A stretch of DNA of 64,000 nucleotides from Natronospirillum operosum (GCF_004768465.1 NZ_SRMF01000001.1:294126-358125), one strand, 5' to 3'. Shown: positions 39,332 through 48,987, counted from the stretch's first letter. Program-made: numbers and translations. The notes: generated by a model not told the origin, from the sequence alone.

Positions 39332-40092
39332 GCGCCCCTGAGACTGGCCCCACCCTGACCCCGCAGGGCATCGGAATGACCTCTGAACGCACCCGGCGGC
39401 GCATGGTCGAGCGTCTGCGCGAGCGCGGCATTCATGATGCGGCGGTGCTGGACGTGCTGTTTCGCGTGCCGCGCCACTGGTTTGTGGATGAAGCTCTGGC
39501 CCATCGGACCTATGACGATGTCTCGCTGCCGATCGGCTATGGCCAGACCCTGTCCAACAGCTATACCGTGGCACGCATGACCAGTTTGCTGCGTGAGGCG
39601 GTGCTGGATGAAGCCGAACTGGAACGGGTCAGGCGGCCGGCGAAACTGGGGCGCGTGCTGGAAATCGGCACCGGCTCGGGTTACCAGACCAGCGTGCTGG
39701 CCCATCTGACGCGTGAACTGCATACGGTGGAGCGCATTCAGGGGCTGCAGCAGAAGGCCCGGCGGCGCTGCCGCGAGCAGTCGCTGTACGGCATACAGTT
39801 CCATCTCAGTGATGGCCACTGGGGCCTGGCCGAGCATGCACCCTATCAGGGTATTCTCTGTACCGCAGCGCCGGCAACCGTGCCGGAAGCACTGCTGGAA
39901 CAGCTCGACCCGGAGGGCGGCGTGCTGATACTGCCGGTAGGCCCGGATGGCGATCAGCGGCTGTTGCGCATCATCCGGCAGGGCAGTGAATGGACTCGGG
40001 AAGATGTCGAAGCGGTCTGCTTTGTGCCCCTGGTCAATGGCACCCGACGCACGGATGACATCCAGGTGTCGGATGCCGGGAGTCGCCGATGA
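39328..40092 (+). CDS. pcm: Protein-L-isoaspartate O-methyltransferase
   Basis: Repairs isoaspartyl damage in proteins using SAM. ATG 39328 (MSAPETGPTLTPQGIGMTSE) gives 254 residues with an N-terminal extension, after which the family pattern RMVERLRERGIHDAAVLDVL, the SAM site VLEIGTGSGYQTSVLAHL and the QTLSNSYTVARM substrate loop follow. Usual PIMTs have QTISQPYIVA at this loop, so the N/S variation is normal for pseudomonads. Its start and stop each overlap a neighbour by 4 bp. Confidence 0.95.
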   Translation: MSAPETGPTLTPQGIGMTSERTRRRMVERLRERGIHDAAVLDVLFRVPRHWFVDEALAHRTYDDVSLPIGYGQTLSNSYTVARMTSLLREAVLDEAELERVRRPAKLGRVLEIGTGSGYQTSVLAHLTRELHTVERIQGLQQKARRRCREQSLYGIQFHLSDGHWGLAEHAPYQGILCTAAPATVPEALLEQLDPEGGVLILPVGPDGDQRLLRIIRQGSEWTREDVEAVCFVPLVNGTRRTDDIQVSDAGSRR

Positions 40093-41018
40093 CTGTGAGC
40101 AAACGTCAGCGCACAATGACGGAGGTATCGGGCTGGTATGCCCGCGGGCTGGCCATGGGCATTGCCGACATGGTGCCGGGCATCTCCGGCGGCACCCTGG
40201 CCCTGATCATGGGTATCTACGCCCGGCTGATCGCCGCCCTGGCCTCGTTTCGGTTGTCGCTGCTGCCGTTGCTGGCGCGGGGCCGGGTTGCCGAGGCCTG
40301 GCGCCGTATCGATGGCAATTTCCTGGCCACCCTGCTGGCCGGCATTCTGACTTCCATTGCCCTGATGAGCCACCTGGTGACCTGGATGCTGGAGGAGGCA
40401 CCGGTGGTACTCTGGGGCATCTTCCTCGGTATTCTGCTGCTGGCGCTGGGTGGAATCTGCCGCCGCGTGAGTTGGCACGGCAACGCGCTGCTGGCCGCCC
40501 TGGCCGGAGCGGCGGTCGCCATGACCACGGTGATTGCCGGCGGCATAGCGGTGGAAGCCACGCCGCTGTGGATGTTCTTCGGTGGCATGATAGCCATTAC
40601 TGCCATGATACTGCCCGGCATTTCCGGCACCCTGCTGCTGCTGCTGCTGGGCCTCTATGCACCGGCAGTGGAAGCCGTGCGCGAAGCGGACTGGGTGCTG
40701 CTGGCGCTGTTTGCCAGTGGTTGCCTGACCGGCGTGCTGGTATTTTCGCGTCTGTTACACTGGATTATGCAGAATTACAGTAATCTGGCGTTGGCGGGAA
40801 TGAGTGGTATTGTAGTGGGGGCTTTGCCCCGGCTGTGGCCCTGGCAATATGAACCGGCGGCCGCGGCGCTGCAGGTGCGCTGGCCGGACTCCGGAACGGA
40901 CCTGCTCGCTGGGTTGCTCGCCTGTGCTGCCGGAGCCGGCCTGTACCTGCTGATCGGCTGGTGGCACCGGCGGCGGGTAGGTGGCAACACGGCAAGCGGG
41001 TACTCGGAGGCTCCTTAG
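40089..41018 (+). CDS. DUF368 integral membrane protein
   Basis: A 309-residue polytopic membrane protein with eight or more hydrophobic segments. The repeated motifs MGIADMVPGISGGTLALIMG near residue 25 and AMILPGISGTLLLLLLGLY near 180 identify the DUF368 family; the two PGISG loops suggest an internal duplication. Relatives (PopT) were shown to flip undecaprenyl phosphate, so a carrier-lipid role is possible; this is inference. It is inserted between pcm and nlpD, overlapping pcm by 4 bp. Confidence 0.88.
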   Translation: MTVSKRQRTMTEVSGWYARGLAMGIADMVPGISGGTLALIMGIYARLIAALASFRLSLLPLLARGRVAEAWRRIDGNFLATLLAGILTSIALMSHLVTWMLEEAPVVLWGIFLGILLLALGGICRRVSWHGNALLAALAGAAVAMTTVIAGGIAVEATPLWMFFGGMIAITAMILPGISGTLLLLLLGLYAPAVEAVREADWVLLALFASGCLTGVLVFSRLLHWIMQNYSNLALAGMSGIVVGALPRLWPWQYEPAAAALQVRWPDSGTDLLAGLLACAAGAGLYLLIGWWHRRRVGGNTASGYSEAP

Positions 41019-41100
41019 ATTCTTTGGTTCTATCGGACAACTTTCTTAACAGTTCGGATTACAAACGATAACAATCTGGCCACGGAGTGAAGCTGCCGGA

Positions 41101-42012
41101 ATGAAGCAGGAGCAGTCAAAGTATTGGCAAGCAGCCCCCGGATGCGGTCCCTGGTCGACCGTAGTCGGACTGTTGTGTCTGCTGTTGCTGATCGGCTGCA
41201 CCAATCATGCGGATTGGGTGGCTCTGGAGAACCTGCCTGCCGATGGCTCCAGTCAGCGGCAGCAGAGCAGCAGCTCCGGTTCAACACGCACCGCCCTGGC
41301 AGAGCCGCAGGCCCGCGAGCAGAGCAGAAGAGACGCGCCCCCGGCGCCACGCTCGCAGGAAGAAGCACCGGAAACTTATCGGGTGCAATCCGGTGACACC
41401 CTGTATTCCATCGCCTTCCGCTATTCGCTTGATTTCCGCGAGGTGGCGAACGCCAACGACATACCCCCGCCCTACACCATAGTCCCGGGGCAGGAGATCA
41501 ACCTGCAGGCCTCGACGGCAGCGTCCACCGGTTCTTCCCGCTCCGGCTCGGCAGAGAGCCGCCAGTCGGCGCGCGAAGGCGCCTCGGAGCAACGTCAAAT
41601 TACTGCCGCTCCTATTGCATCACCGCGCGCTGATCCGGACGCTGTCGGGTCCTGGGCCTGGCCTGTGGACGGCAATATAGTTCGAACGTTCTCTGATGGA
41701 GCGTCAGGCTCTAAAGGTATTGATATCGATGCGCCCTTGGGTGAGTCTGTCCGTGCGGCCGCTGATGGCAGAGTCGTTTACGCAGGAGATGGGTTGCGTG
41801 GTTACGGCAACCTGATCATTCTGGAACATCCGGGCCGAATGCTCAGTGCCTATGCACATACCCGGGTGATCAACGTGGACGAACAGCAGGAGGTCAGGCA
41901 GGGCGATGTGATTGCAGAAGTCGGCAACCGGGGCAACACCCCTTTGCTGCATTTTGAAATCCGCCAGGAAGGCAAGCCCGTAGACCCATTAGGGTTCCTG
42001 CCTCCGCGTTGA
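41101..42012 (+). CDS. nlpD: Murein hydrolase activator NlpD
   Basis: Outer-membrane lipoprotein that activates amidase AmiC at the septum. The 303-residue protein has a lipoprotein signal with lipobox LLIGC (C33), a serine/glutamine-rich linker, a LysM domain (YRVQSGDTLYSIAFRYSLDF, about 96-140), and a C-terminal LytM/M23 domain (about 195-300). The first zinc-ligand motif HxxxD is replaced (KGIDIDAPLG), so the domain is probably not catalytic, as in E. coli NlpD. It precedes rpoS, as is usual; the main rpoS promoter lies within nlpD in relatives. Confidence 0.95.
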   Translation: MKQEQSKYWQAAPGCGPWSTVVGLLCLLLLIGCTNHADWVALENLPADGSSQRQQSSSSGSTRTALAEPQAREQSRRDAPPAPRSQEEAPETYRVQSGDTLYSIAFRYSLDFREVANANDIPPPYTIVPGQEINLQASTAASTGSSRSGSAESRQSAREGASEQRQITAAPIASPRADPDAVGSWAWPVDGNIVRTFSDGASGSKGIDIDAPLGESVRAAADGRVVYAGDGLRGYGNLIILEHPGRMLSAYAHTRVINVDEQQEVRQGDVIAEVGNRGNTPLLHFEIRQEGKPVDPLGFLPPR

Positions 42013-42122
42013 GACAGGATTCCTGTCCAATGTGCCGCCGATCAGGGATTGCTGCGCCAGAACCGACGTTGTCGAGTCGGCTCGAATGGCCGCAGTGATC
42101 AGACAAAACGGGAGGGTGAAAC

Positions 42123-43148
42123 ATGGCCATTGCACGTCACGACGCCAAGCATCAAATTGAGCAGCGCAATCCGCTGCGTCCGCCGGCTGCCGAAACAGCC
42201 GTCTTCGATCTCAACGAGGAGTCTGTTGAACTGAGCCTCGATGAGGCCGCTGCCGAGCCGGAAGAGGTTGCAGAGAAAGAGATCGAAACCGTTTCGACGG
42301 ACTATCAGAAAACGCTGGATGCCACCCAACTGTACCTGAACGAAATCGGCTTCTCGCCGCTGTTGACCGCGGACGAGGAGAAGTACTACTCCCGCCTGGC
42401 GCAGAGTGGCGATGAGTCGGGGCGCAAGCGCATGATTGAAAGCAATCTGCGCCTGGTGGTCAAGATTGCCCGGCGTTATATCAATCGCGGGCTGCCGCTG
42501 CTGGACCTGATCGAAGAGGGCAATCTGGGCCTGATTCGGGCGGTGGAGAAGTTCGACCCGGAGCGCGGTTTCCGTTTCTCGACCTATGCCACCTGGTGGA
42601 TTCGGCAGACCATCGAGCGGGCCATCATGAACAGCACCCGCACTATTCGGCTGCCCATCCATGTGGTCAAGGAACTCAATGTCTATCTGCGCGCGGCACG
42701 CGAACTGACCCAGAAGCTGGATCACGAGCCCTCGGCGGAAGAAATTGCCGAGCTGCTGGACAGACCGGTGGCTGACGTCAAGAAGATGCTGGGCCTGAAC
42801 GAACGGGTGACCTCCGTCGACGTACCGCTGGGGTCGGGCTCTGACCGCACGGTGCTGGAAACCATTGCCGACGAGCATGCCAGGTCCGACCCGGAGGCGC
42901 GGCTGCAGGATGATGATCTCAAGTCCAGTATCGATTTCTGGCTGGGTGAACTGTCGGAAAAACAGCGCGAGGTCGTGGTGCGCCGTTTCGGCCTGCGGGG
43001 CTATGAAACCAATACCCTGGAAGAGGTCGGCTACGAGATAGGCCTGACCCGGGAGCGCGTGCGGCAGATTCAGGTGGAAGCCCTGCGTCGGCTGCGCGAC
43101 ATCATGGAGAAGCAGGGTCTGTCAGCGACCTCTGTGTTCAGCGAATAA
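42123..43148 (+). CDS. rpoS: RNA polymerase sigma factor RpoS
   Basis: Stationary-phase/general stress sigma factor, 341 residues. Region 1.2 begins [20 protein letters not shown], region 2 has [20 protein letters not shown] and [19 protein letters not shown], and region 4 has the helix-turn-helix [30 protein letters not shown] ribosome site precedes ATG 42123. The 110-bp leader after nlpD is short. Confidence 0.98.
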   Translation: MAIARHDAKHQIEQRNPLRPPAAETAVFDLNEESVELSLDEAAAEPEEVAEKEIETVSTDYQKTLDATQLYLNEIGFSPLLTADEEKYYSRLAQSGDESGRKRMIESNLRLVVKIARRYINRGLPLLDLIEEGNLGLIRAVEKFDPERGFRFSTYATWWIRQTIERAIMNSTRTIRLPIHVVKELNVYLRAARELTQKLDHEPSAEEIAELLDRPVADVKKMLGLNERVTSVDVPLGSGSDRTVLETIADEHARSDPEARLQDDDLKSSIDFWLGELSEKQREVVVRRFGLRGYETNTLEEVGYEIGLTRERVRQIQVEALRRLRDIMEKQGLSATSVFSE

Positions 43149-43160
43149 CGGTCTTCAACA

Positions 43161-43180
43161 AGGGGCGCGTGCGCGCCCCT
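43161..43180. terminator. Hairpin between rpoS and fdxA
   Basis: AGGGGCGCG and CGCGCCCCT form a near-perfect GC palindrome 12 bp after the rpoS stop, between the convergent genes rpoS and fdxA. No U tract follows on either strand, so terminator activity is uncertain. Confidence 0.5.
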
Positions 43181-43229
43181 GCTGCCAGCGCATCAATGCC
43201 GGCAGCGTGCGGGCACCCGTGAGTGTCGG

Positions 43230-43553
43230 TCAGCGCTCCAGCTTTTCAATCTTGTTCGGCACGCCGTTCCAGTCCTCGGCATCGGGGGCCGGGTCCTTCT
43301 TCTCGGTAATATTGGGCCATACCTCGGCCAGCTCCGCATTCAGCTCGATGAACTGCTGCTGATCATCCGGCACCTCGTCTTCCGACAGAATGGCCTCGGC
43401 GGGACACTCAGGCTCACACAGCGCACAGTCGATACATTCATCCGGATGAATGACCAGAAAGTTGGGGCCTTCGTAGAAGCAATCCACGGGGCAGACTTCC
43501 ACGCAGTCCGTGTATTTGCACTTGATGCAGTTGTCCAGAACTACAAACGCCAT
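43230..43553 (-). CDS. fdxA: 7Fe ferredoxin FdxA
   Basis: A 107-residue [3Fe-4S][4Fe-4S] ferredoxin of the Azotobacter FdI type. Cysteines occur in [17 protein letters not shown] and [12 protein letters not shown]. In pseudomonads it lies between rpoS and mutS, as here. It is convergent to rpoS. Confidence 0.97.
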   Translation of the reverse strand: MAFVVLDNCIKCKYTDCVEVCPVDCFYEGPNFLVIHPDECIDCALCEPECPAEAILSEDEVPDDQQQFIELNAELAEVWPNITEKKDPAPDAEDWNGVPNKIEKLER

Positions 43554-43716
43554 GTAGCTGTCTCCTGAGGTGTCTTGATGCCTGAGCGTTGTCGGTAAAA
43601 CGCCGACAACTGTCCGGCGGGTATTCTAGGGATCACGGCGCGGCCAGACAAGGTGCCATGCATGCTCCGGTGGCCCGAAGCTCAGAATATTTTGTTATGA
43701 GCTTAGCCACGGCCGG

Positions 43717-46281
43717 TCACAGGCGCGACTGCCACTCATACAACCACTGCTGTGCTTCGCGGGGTGTCATGTCATCCAGTGCCAGTTTTTTCAGCGCCAC
43801 CTCGACCGGGCTGGGCGCGGCCACGAAGAGGTCGCCCTGTTGCGGCCCGCCGGCTTTCCCGGGCGACGGTGCCGCCTGGTTGCCCTTGATCGACTGCTCT
43901 TCCAGGCCCTGCAGCTTCTGCCGGGCCTCGGCCAGCACACTGGCCGGCACGCCGGCCAACTGGGCCACCTGAATACCATAGCTCTGACTGGCCGGCCCTG
44001 CCAGCACCTGGTGCAGAAAGACGATATGGTCCTCGTGCTCGGTGGCATTCAGATGCAGGTTGCCCACGCCGACTTCACGATCCGCCAGTGCAGTCAGCTC
44101 GAAATAGTGGGTGGCGAACAGGCACAGGGCCTGGTTCTGCCGCGCAATGTGTTCGGCGGCGGCCCAGGCGATGGACAGGCCGTCAAAGGTGGAGGTACCG
44201 CGCCCCACCTCATCCATCAGTACCAGGCTGTGGCGGGTCGAATTGTTGAGGATATTGGCGGTTTCCGTCATTTCCACCATGAAGGTGGAGCGGCCGCCGG
44301 CAATGTCGTCACTGCTGCCCATGCGGGTAAAGATGCGATCCAGATCGCCCACCACGGCCTCGGCGGCAGGCACGAAGCTGCCGATATGCGCCAGGATGGC
44401 AATCAGCGCATTCTGGCGCATGAAGGTGGATTTACCCCCCATGTTGGGGCCGGTGACCACCCACATGCGCTGGTCGTCATTCAGCGTCAGATCATTGGGC
44501 ACAAAGGGGTGCTCGCTGACCGACTCCACCACCGGGTGGCGACCGGAGCGGATGTCGAGCACGGGCTCCGGGCTCAGTTGCGGCCGTGTCCAGTCGAAAT
44601 GGTCCGCCTGCCGGGTCAGGCAGCACAGCACATCGGTCTCGGCCAGGGCCGAAGCGGTCTGCTGCAGGCCACTGAGCTCGGCGTTGAGCTGGTCCAGCAG
44701 ATCCTCGTAGAGGCGCTTTTCCATGGCCAGAGCACGGCTCTTGCTGCTCAGCACCCGATCCTCGTATTCCTTCAGCTCGTCGATGATATAGCGCTCGGCA
44801 TTCTTCAGGGTCTGCCGGCGAATATAGTGCGCCGGCACGCCGTCGGACTGGGCCTTGCTGACCTCGATATAGAAGCCGTGTACGCGGTTGTAACCCACCT
44901 TGAGCGTGGACAGGCCGGTCTGCTCGCGTTCGCGGGCTTCAACCTGGGTGAGCAGATCACCGGCGCCCTGGCTGAGGGCGCGCAGCTCATCAAGTTCGGC
45001 ATTGTAGCCTTCCCGTATCACGCCGCCGTCGCGCAGGACCACCGGCGGGTTCTCCTCCAGCGCCCGGTCGAGCTCAGCGCACAGGTCGGGGAAGGGCTGC
45101 ATCTGCTCATGCAGATGACGCGCCAGGGCACGGTCCAGCCCTGCCAGTGTGGAGCGGATTTCCGGTATCTGGTGCAGCGTCTCGCGCAGCCGGGTGAGAT
45201 CCCGTGGGCGGGCCGAGCGCAGTGATACCCGACCCAGGATGCGCTCCAGATCACCCACCGGGCGCAGTTGATCGTACAGTTCATCGGCAGCCAGTTCGGC
45301 TCGCAGCGCGTCGTTGAAATTGAGCCGCTCGTTGAGCAGGGCCTGATCGCGCAGCGGCCGGTTGAGCCAGCGCCGCAGCAGACGCCGCCCCATGGGGGTG
45401 GTGGTGTCATTGAGCACGGCGTTGAGGGTGAAGTCCTCGCCGCCGTGCAGGTTGATGTCGAGTTCCAGGTTGCGCCGCGAGGCTGCATCCAGCGCGATGG
45501 CATCATCCGGCAGTTCGGTGGTGATGCGACGCAGGTGGCGCAGATCGGAACGCTGGGTGTCACGGGCATACTCGAGCAGGGCCCCGGCGGCATTGATGGC
45601 GCTGGGCATCTCGTCAATGCCGAAGCCCTTGAGGTCGCGCGTGCCGAAGTGTTCCTGCAGCAGGCGGCGGCAGGTGTCGTGGTCGAAATGCCAGGGTGGC
45701 CGGGTTCTGACCGCGCCAAACTCGCTCAACTGCGTGGCCCACTCGGCCTGCTCGTCAACCAGAATTTCGGCCGGGCGCAGGCGCTGCAGCTCAGCCTGCA
45801 GGCTGGACTCGTTGGCCAGCTCCAGCACACCATAGTGGCCGGTGCTCAGCTCCAGCCAGGACAGGCCCAGCGGCTCGCCGCCGGCAACCGCCACCAGCAG
45901 GTTGTCCTGGCCGTCGGGCAGAAAGGCTTCGTCGGTCAGGGTGCCGGGCGTGATCACGCGCACCACCTCACGGTCAACCGGCCCCTTGCTGGCGGCCGGG
46001 TCGCTGGTCTGCTCGCAGATGGCGATGGAGCGACCCAGTCTCACCAGACGGGCAATATAGCCCTCGCAGGCATGGTAGGGGATGCCGGCCATCGGAATGG
46101 GCTTGCCGCCGCTCTGGCCGCGGGCGGTGAGGGTAATGTCCAGCAGGCGGGCGGCTTCCCGGGCATCTTCGAAGAACAGTTCATAGAAATCACCCATGCG
46201 ATAGAACAGCAGATCATCGGGATGCTGTGCCTTTATCCCCAGATACTGCTGCATCATTGGCGTATGTTCTTTGGTTGTCAT
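43717..46281 (-). CDS. mutS: DNA mismatch repair protein MutS
   Basis: Recognises mismatches and starts repair. Start [20 protein letters not shown] at 46281 has AAAGG upstream and gives 854 residues; the frame stays open 222 bp further upstream across the pncC start region but without homology. The mismatch-binding GDFYELF lies at the N-terminus; Walker A is [14 protein letters not shown] and Walker [15 protein letters not shown]. The C-terminal part includes the P/dimerisation extension ([15 protein letters not shown]). Confidence 0.98.
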   Translation of the reverse strand: MTTKEHTPMMQQYLGIKAQHPDDLLFYRMGDFYELFFEDAREAARLLDITLTARGQSGGKPIPMAGIPYHACEGYIARLVRLGRSIAICEQTSDPAASKGPVDREVVRVITPGTLTDEAFLPDGQDNLLVAVAGGEPLGLSWLELSTGHYGVLELANESSLQAELQRLRPAEILVDEQAEWATQLSEFGAVRTRPPWHFDHDTCRRLLQEHFGTRDLKGFGIDEMPSAINAAGALLEYARDTQRSDLRHLRRITTELPDDAIALDAASRRNLELDINLHGGEDFTLNAVLNDTTTPMGRRLLRRWLNRPLRDQALLNERLNFNDALRAELAADELYDQLRPVGDLERILGRVSLRSARPRDLTRLRETLHQIPEIRSTLAGLDRALARHLHEQMQPFPDLCAELDRALEENPPVVLRDGGVIREGYNAELDELRALSQGAGDLLTQVEAREREQTGLSTLKVGYNRVHGFYIEVSKAQSDGVPAHYIRRQTLKNAERYIIDELKEYEDRVLSSKSRALAMEKRLYEDLLDQLNAELSGLQQTASALAETDVLCCLTRQADHFDWTRPQLSPEPVLDIRSGRHPVVESVSEHPFVPNDLTLNDDQRMWVVTGPNMGGKSTFMRQNALIAILAHIGSFVPAAEAVVGDLDRIFTRMGSSDDIAGGRSTFMVEMTETANILNNSTRHSLVLMDEVGRGTSTFDGLSIAWAAAEHIARQNQALCLFATHYFELTALADREVGVGNLHLNATEHEDHIVFLHQVLAGPASQSYGIQVAQLAGVPASVLAEARQKLQGLEEQSIKGNQAAPSPGKAGGPQQGDLFVAAPSPVEVALKKLALDDMTPREAQQWLYEWQSRL

Positions 46282-46333
46282 GCCTTTGTCCGTTATCCTG
46301 TGCAAGCGGCCGATATGGTAGCAGAGGGAAAGG

Positions 46334-46825
46334 ATGAATAAACCGTTTGATGATCCGGGCCTGCAGGCACGGGCTGAGGCACTGGCGGAGCGGTTGCAGG
46401 CCCAGAACCTGACCATGGCTACTGCGGAGTCCTGCACCGGTGGCTGGATCGGCAAGGTCTGCACTGACCTGCCGGGCAGTTCACGCTGGTATACAGGGGG
46501 CATAGTATCCTACAGCAATGCCGCCAAGGTACGCCTGCTGCGGGTGTCGGAGATGCTGCTGGTAGAGCAGGGGGCGGTCAGTCAGCTGGTTGCCGAAGCC
46601 ATGGCGCAAGGCGCCCGCGAAGCGCTGGGCAGCCATCTGGCCGTGGCCGTCACCGGGGTGGCCGGCCCCGACGGCGGCAGTGCCGAAAAACCCGTGGGCA
46701 CCGTCTGGCTGGCCTGGGCCGACCAGCAGCAGGTGCGCAGCCAGCGTGTGTTGCTGGCGGGGGACCGGGAAACCATACGACGCCAGACCGTGGCGCTGGC
46801 GCTGGAAGGCATGCTGCCGGAATGA
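46334..46825 (+). CDS. pncC: Nicotinamide-nucleotide amidohydrolase (CinA C-terminal type)
   Basis: A 163-residue stand-alone CinA C-terminal domain, which deamidates NMN in pyridine-nucleotide recycling. Family motifs are [32 protein letters not shown] and [20 protein letters not shown]. It is divergent from mutS across 52 bp and precedes recA, the order known from pseudomonads and enterics. Confidence 0.95.
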   Translation: MNKPFDDPGLQARAEALAERLQAQNLTMATAESCTGGWIGKVCTDLPGSSRWYTGGIVSYSNAAKVRLLRVSEMLLVEQGAVSQLVAEAMAQGAREALGSHLAVAVTGVAGPDGGSAEKPVGTVWLAWADQQQVRSQRVLLAGDRETIRRQTVALALEGMLPE

Positions 46826-46898
46826 GCCGGGCAGGTGCAAACTGAGTGCGCAGACAGTTGCAGATCAGCCCCGCAAAAGACAGAGTTGAACACCACCA

Positions 46899-46946
46899 TT
46901 GGCACAGCGCTACCACTGTGGCATGATACTGGTTATTCATACAGCA
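46899..46946 (+). promoter_or_regulatory. recA promoter with LexA box
   Basis: TTGGCA (46899-46904) and CATGAT (46922-46927, preceded by TGG) are 17 bp apart. Overlapping the -10 end and expected start is TACTGGTTATTCATACAGCA (46927-46946), which fits the gammaproteobacterial LexA consensus CTG-N10-CAG exactly. The placement over the start site is that of a repressor operator, so recA is expected to be SOS-induced. Confidence 0.9.
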
Positions 46947-46960
46947 TTTACAGGTGAACC

Positions 46961-48064
46961 ATGACAGAGAATCGCAGCACCGAAGATCGCAGCAAAGCAC
47001 TGGAAGCCGCTCTGGGCCAGATCGAACGTCAGTTCGGCAAGGGCTCCGTCATGCGTCTGGGTGATCAGGGACGTGTGCGCATGCCAGCCATTTCCACCGG
47101 TTCACTGGGGCTGGATATTGCCCTGGGCATCGGTGGCCTGCCGAAGGGTCGCGTGGTTGAAATCTACGGGCCGGAATCTTCGGGCAAGACCACGCTGACC
47201 CTGCAGGTGGTTGCCGAAGCGCAGAAGAATGGCGGCACCTGTGCGTTCATCGACGCCGAGCACGCACTGGATCCGAATTATGCCGAAAAGCTGGGCGTCA
47301 ATGTGGATGACCTGCTGGTCTCCCAGCCCGACACCGGTGAACAGGCGCTGGAGATTGCCGACATGCTGGTGCGCTCCAATGCCGTGGATGTGGTCATTAT
47401 CGACTCCGTGGCTGCACTGACCCCCAGAGCCGAAATTGAAGGTGACATGGGCGATCAGCACGTGGGTCTGCAGGCGCGTCTGATGTCGCAGGCACTGCGC
47501 AAGATTACCGGCAACATCAAGAATGCCAACTGCCTGGTGGTGTTCATCAACCAGATCCGGATGAAGATCGGCGTCATGTTCGGCAGCCCTGAAACCACTA
47601 CGGGTGGTAATGCGCTGAAATTCTATTCCTCGGTACGCCTGGATATCCGTCGTATCGGCACCGTCAAGGAAGGCGACGAGGTGGTCGGCAGCGAGACCCG
47701 CGTCAAGGTGGTCAAGAACAAGGTAGCGCCGCCGTTCAAGCAGGCCGAGTTCCAGATTCTCTACAATCGCGGCATCTACCATATGGGTGAGGTGATTGAT
47801 CTGGGCGTCAAACTGGGTCTGGTGGACAAGGCCGGGGCCTGGTACAGCTACAAGGGCGACAAGATTGGTCAGGGCAAGGCCAATGCGGCACGCTACCTGG
47901 AAGAGAATCCGGCCGTGGCGGCGGAGATTGAAGCCCAGATCCGCACGCATTACCTGGGTGATGCGGAAGTGCCGAAGGACGCCGTGGAGGCACCCGAAGC
48001 TGCGGTCGACAAGAAAGCTGACAAGGCGGCCGAGAAAGCCGCCGAGAAAACTGCTGAGAAATAA
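46961..48064 (+). CDS. recA: Recombinase RecA
   Basis: DNA strand-exchange protein and co-protease for LexA. The 367-residue protein has Walker [14 protein letters not shown], the [20 protein letters not shown] loop L1 region and [20 protein letters not shown] (loop L2). The last ~20 residues are an unusual repetitive Lys/Ala/Glu tail ([17 protein letters not shown]) where E. coli has a mostly acidic tail. LexA control is visible upstream; recX follows 14 bp later. Confidence 0.98.
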   Translation: MTENRSTEDRSKALEAALGQIERQFGKGSVMRLGDQGRVRMPAISTGSLGLDIALGIGGLPKGRVVEIYGPESSGKTTLTLQVVAEAQKNGGTCAFIDAEHALDPNYAEKLGVNVDDLLVSQPDTGEQALEIADMLVRSNAVDVVIIDSVAALTPRAEIEGDMGDQHVGLQARLMSQALRKITGNIKNANCLVVFINQIRMKIGVMFGSPETTTGGNALKFYSSVRLDIRRIGTVKEGDEVVGSETRVKVVKNKVAPPFKQAEFQILYNRGIYHMGEVIDLGVKLGLVDKAGAWYSYKGDKIGQGKANAARYLEENPAVAAEIEAQIRTHYLGDAEVPKDAVEAPEAAVDKKADKAAEKAAEKTAEK

Positions 48065-48078
48065 GGTACTGGCGGATC

Positions 48079-48558
48079 ATGTCGGAACCGTTCGACCCCA
48101 CAGCGGCAGACGAAGATCATGGCGCCAGGGAGGCTCCGCCGCGCGGCAAGTCTCCCCGGCACTATGCCATGGATCTGCTGGCGCGGCGTGAATACAGCCA
48201 GCGCGAGTTGATGGAGCGCCTGCACCGCCGCTATCGCGAGGCCACGGCCGAAGCGCTGGCCGAGGTGGTGCAGCAACTGGCCGACGAAGGCCTGCAGAAT
48301 GACCTGCGCTTTGCCGAATCCTATGTGCGGCTGCGGGTCAGTCGCGGGCAGGGCCCGGCCAAGATCGCCTGGGAACTGCAGCAGCGCGGCATTGATGCCC
48401 CGACCGCAGACAGTCTGCTGGCCGCCTATGACTGGCGCGAACTGGCCGACGCCGCACTCGACAAGAAATACGGCCGCCGGCAGCCGCAGGACCTCCAGGA
48501 CAAGGCCCGCATGGCGCGCTTCCTCTCCCAGCGCGGCTTCGACTGGGATCATCTGTAA
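48079..48558 (+). CDS. recX: RecA regulator RecX
   Basis: Limits RecA filament extension. The 159-residue protein has the helical RecX repeats: YAMDLLARREYSQRELMERL, then LADEGLQNDLRFAESYVRLR and AWELQQRGIDAPTADSLLAA, ending YGRRQPQDLQDKARMARFLS. An N-terminal extension of about 25 residues is acidic and variable. It is the last gene of the recA transcript; a large inverted repeat lies 78 bp after its stop. Confidence 0.95.
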   Translation: MSEPFDPTAADEDHGAREAPPRGKSPRHYAMDLLARREYSQRELMERLHRRYREATAEALAEVVQQLADEGLQNDLRFAESYVRLRVSRGQGPAKIAWELQQRGIDAPTADSLLAAYDWRELADAALDKKYGRRQPQDLQDKARMARFLSQRGFDWDHL

Positions 48559-48635
48559 CAGGGGCGGTCCAGGTCCGTTGCCAGGCTAGGGTGCATCCCG
48601 GAATGGCCCTGATCGAGGCCTTGCCGCCGTGGTCG

Positions 48636-48728
48636 GGGTGCTGGGTGAGCAGACACGCAAAAAACGTCGTCCCTGACAGCTCGACTGCGCACATCCATGT
48701 GCGCAGACGGTCTGCTCACCCAGCACCC
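48636..48728. repeat. Nested perfect inverted repeat downstream of recX
   Basis: GGGTGCTGGGTGAGCAGAC (48636-48654) recurs inverted at 48710-48728, a perfect 19-bp stem. Inside it CTGCGCACAT (48685-48694) pairs with ATGTGCGCAG (48697-48706), a perfect 10-bp stem with a 2-nt spacer. The loop side also carries ACGCAAAAAACG, whose complement recurs in the composite repeat at 49141. Two independent perfect stems in 93 nt far exceed chance. It could be a structured RNA, a MITE-like element or a recombination site; no transposase is nearby. Confidence 0.85.
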
Positions 48729-48766
48729 ACTCCCGGCGGCTGCACCAACCCTGCCGCCAAAACCCT

Positions 48767-48882
48767 TGTAGTGAGGGACGCAAGTCCCGATGAAGAGGCA
48801 CAAGCCGATACCTGTAGCGAGCGACGCAAGTCCCGATGAAGAGGCACAAGCCGATACCTGTAGCGAGCGACGCAAGTCGCGA
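48767..48882 (+). repeat. 46-bp tandem of REP-like units
   Basis: TGTAG starts at 48767, 48813 and 48859, exactly 46 bp apart. The core is GTAGCGAGCGACGCAAGTC with CGATGAAGAGGCACAAGCC after it (first copy GTAGTGAGGGACGC). The GAC-GC-AAGTC part is self-complementary, as in REP elements. The third copy diverges after GTCGCGATGG into GGCGGCGTCAGCCG. Confidence 0.88.
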
Positions 48883-48943
48883 TGGCGGCGTCAGCCGTCC
48901 CTTTTTCGGGATATCCAGCCCCAGTTGGGACTTGCGCCGCGTT

Positions 48944-48969
48944 ATCGGGACTTGCGTCCCTCGCTACGG
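48944..48969 (-). repeat. Inverted REP-like unit
   Basis: ATCGGGACTTGCGTCCCTCG followed by CTACGG is the reverse complement of the REP-like unit at 48767 (GTAG.GAGGGACGCAAGTCC). Together with the direct units it makes a head-to-head pair, as in bacterial interspersed mosaic elements. Confidence 0.8.
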
Positions 48970-48987
48970 AGTGGAGCTTCAGCAGGG

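Noticed and set aside
43717..46503. Longer mutS start at 46503
   Set aside because: The extra 74 codons overlap the pncC start, show no MutS homology and the ATG at 46281 has a ribosome site and the conserved N-terminus.
48636..48728. Integron attC site
   Set aside because: The arms lack the RYYYAAC/GTTRRRY core and the stems are perfect, without the extrahelical bases of attC; no integrase is seen.
48767..48882. CRISPR array
   Set aside because: Units are directly adjacent with a 46-bp period and the intervening sequence is repeated too, so there are no unique spacers; no cas genes are near.
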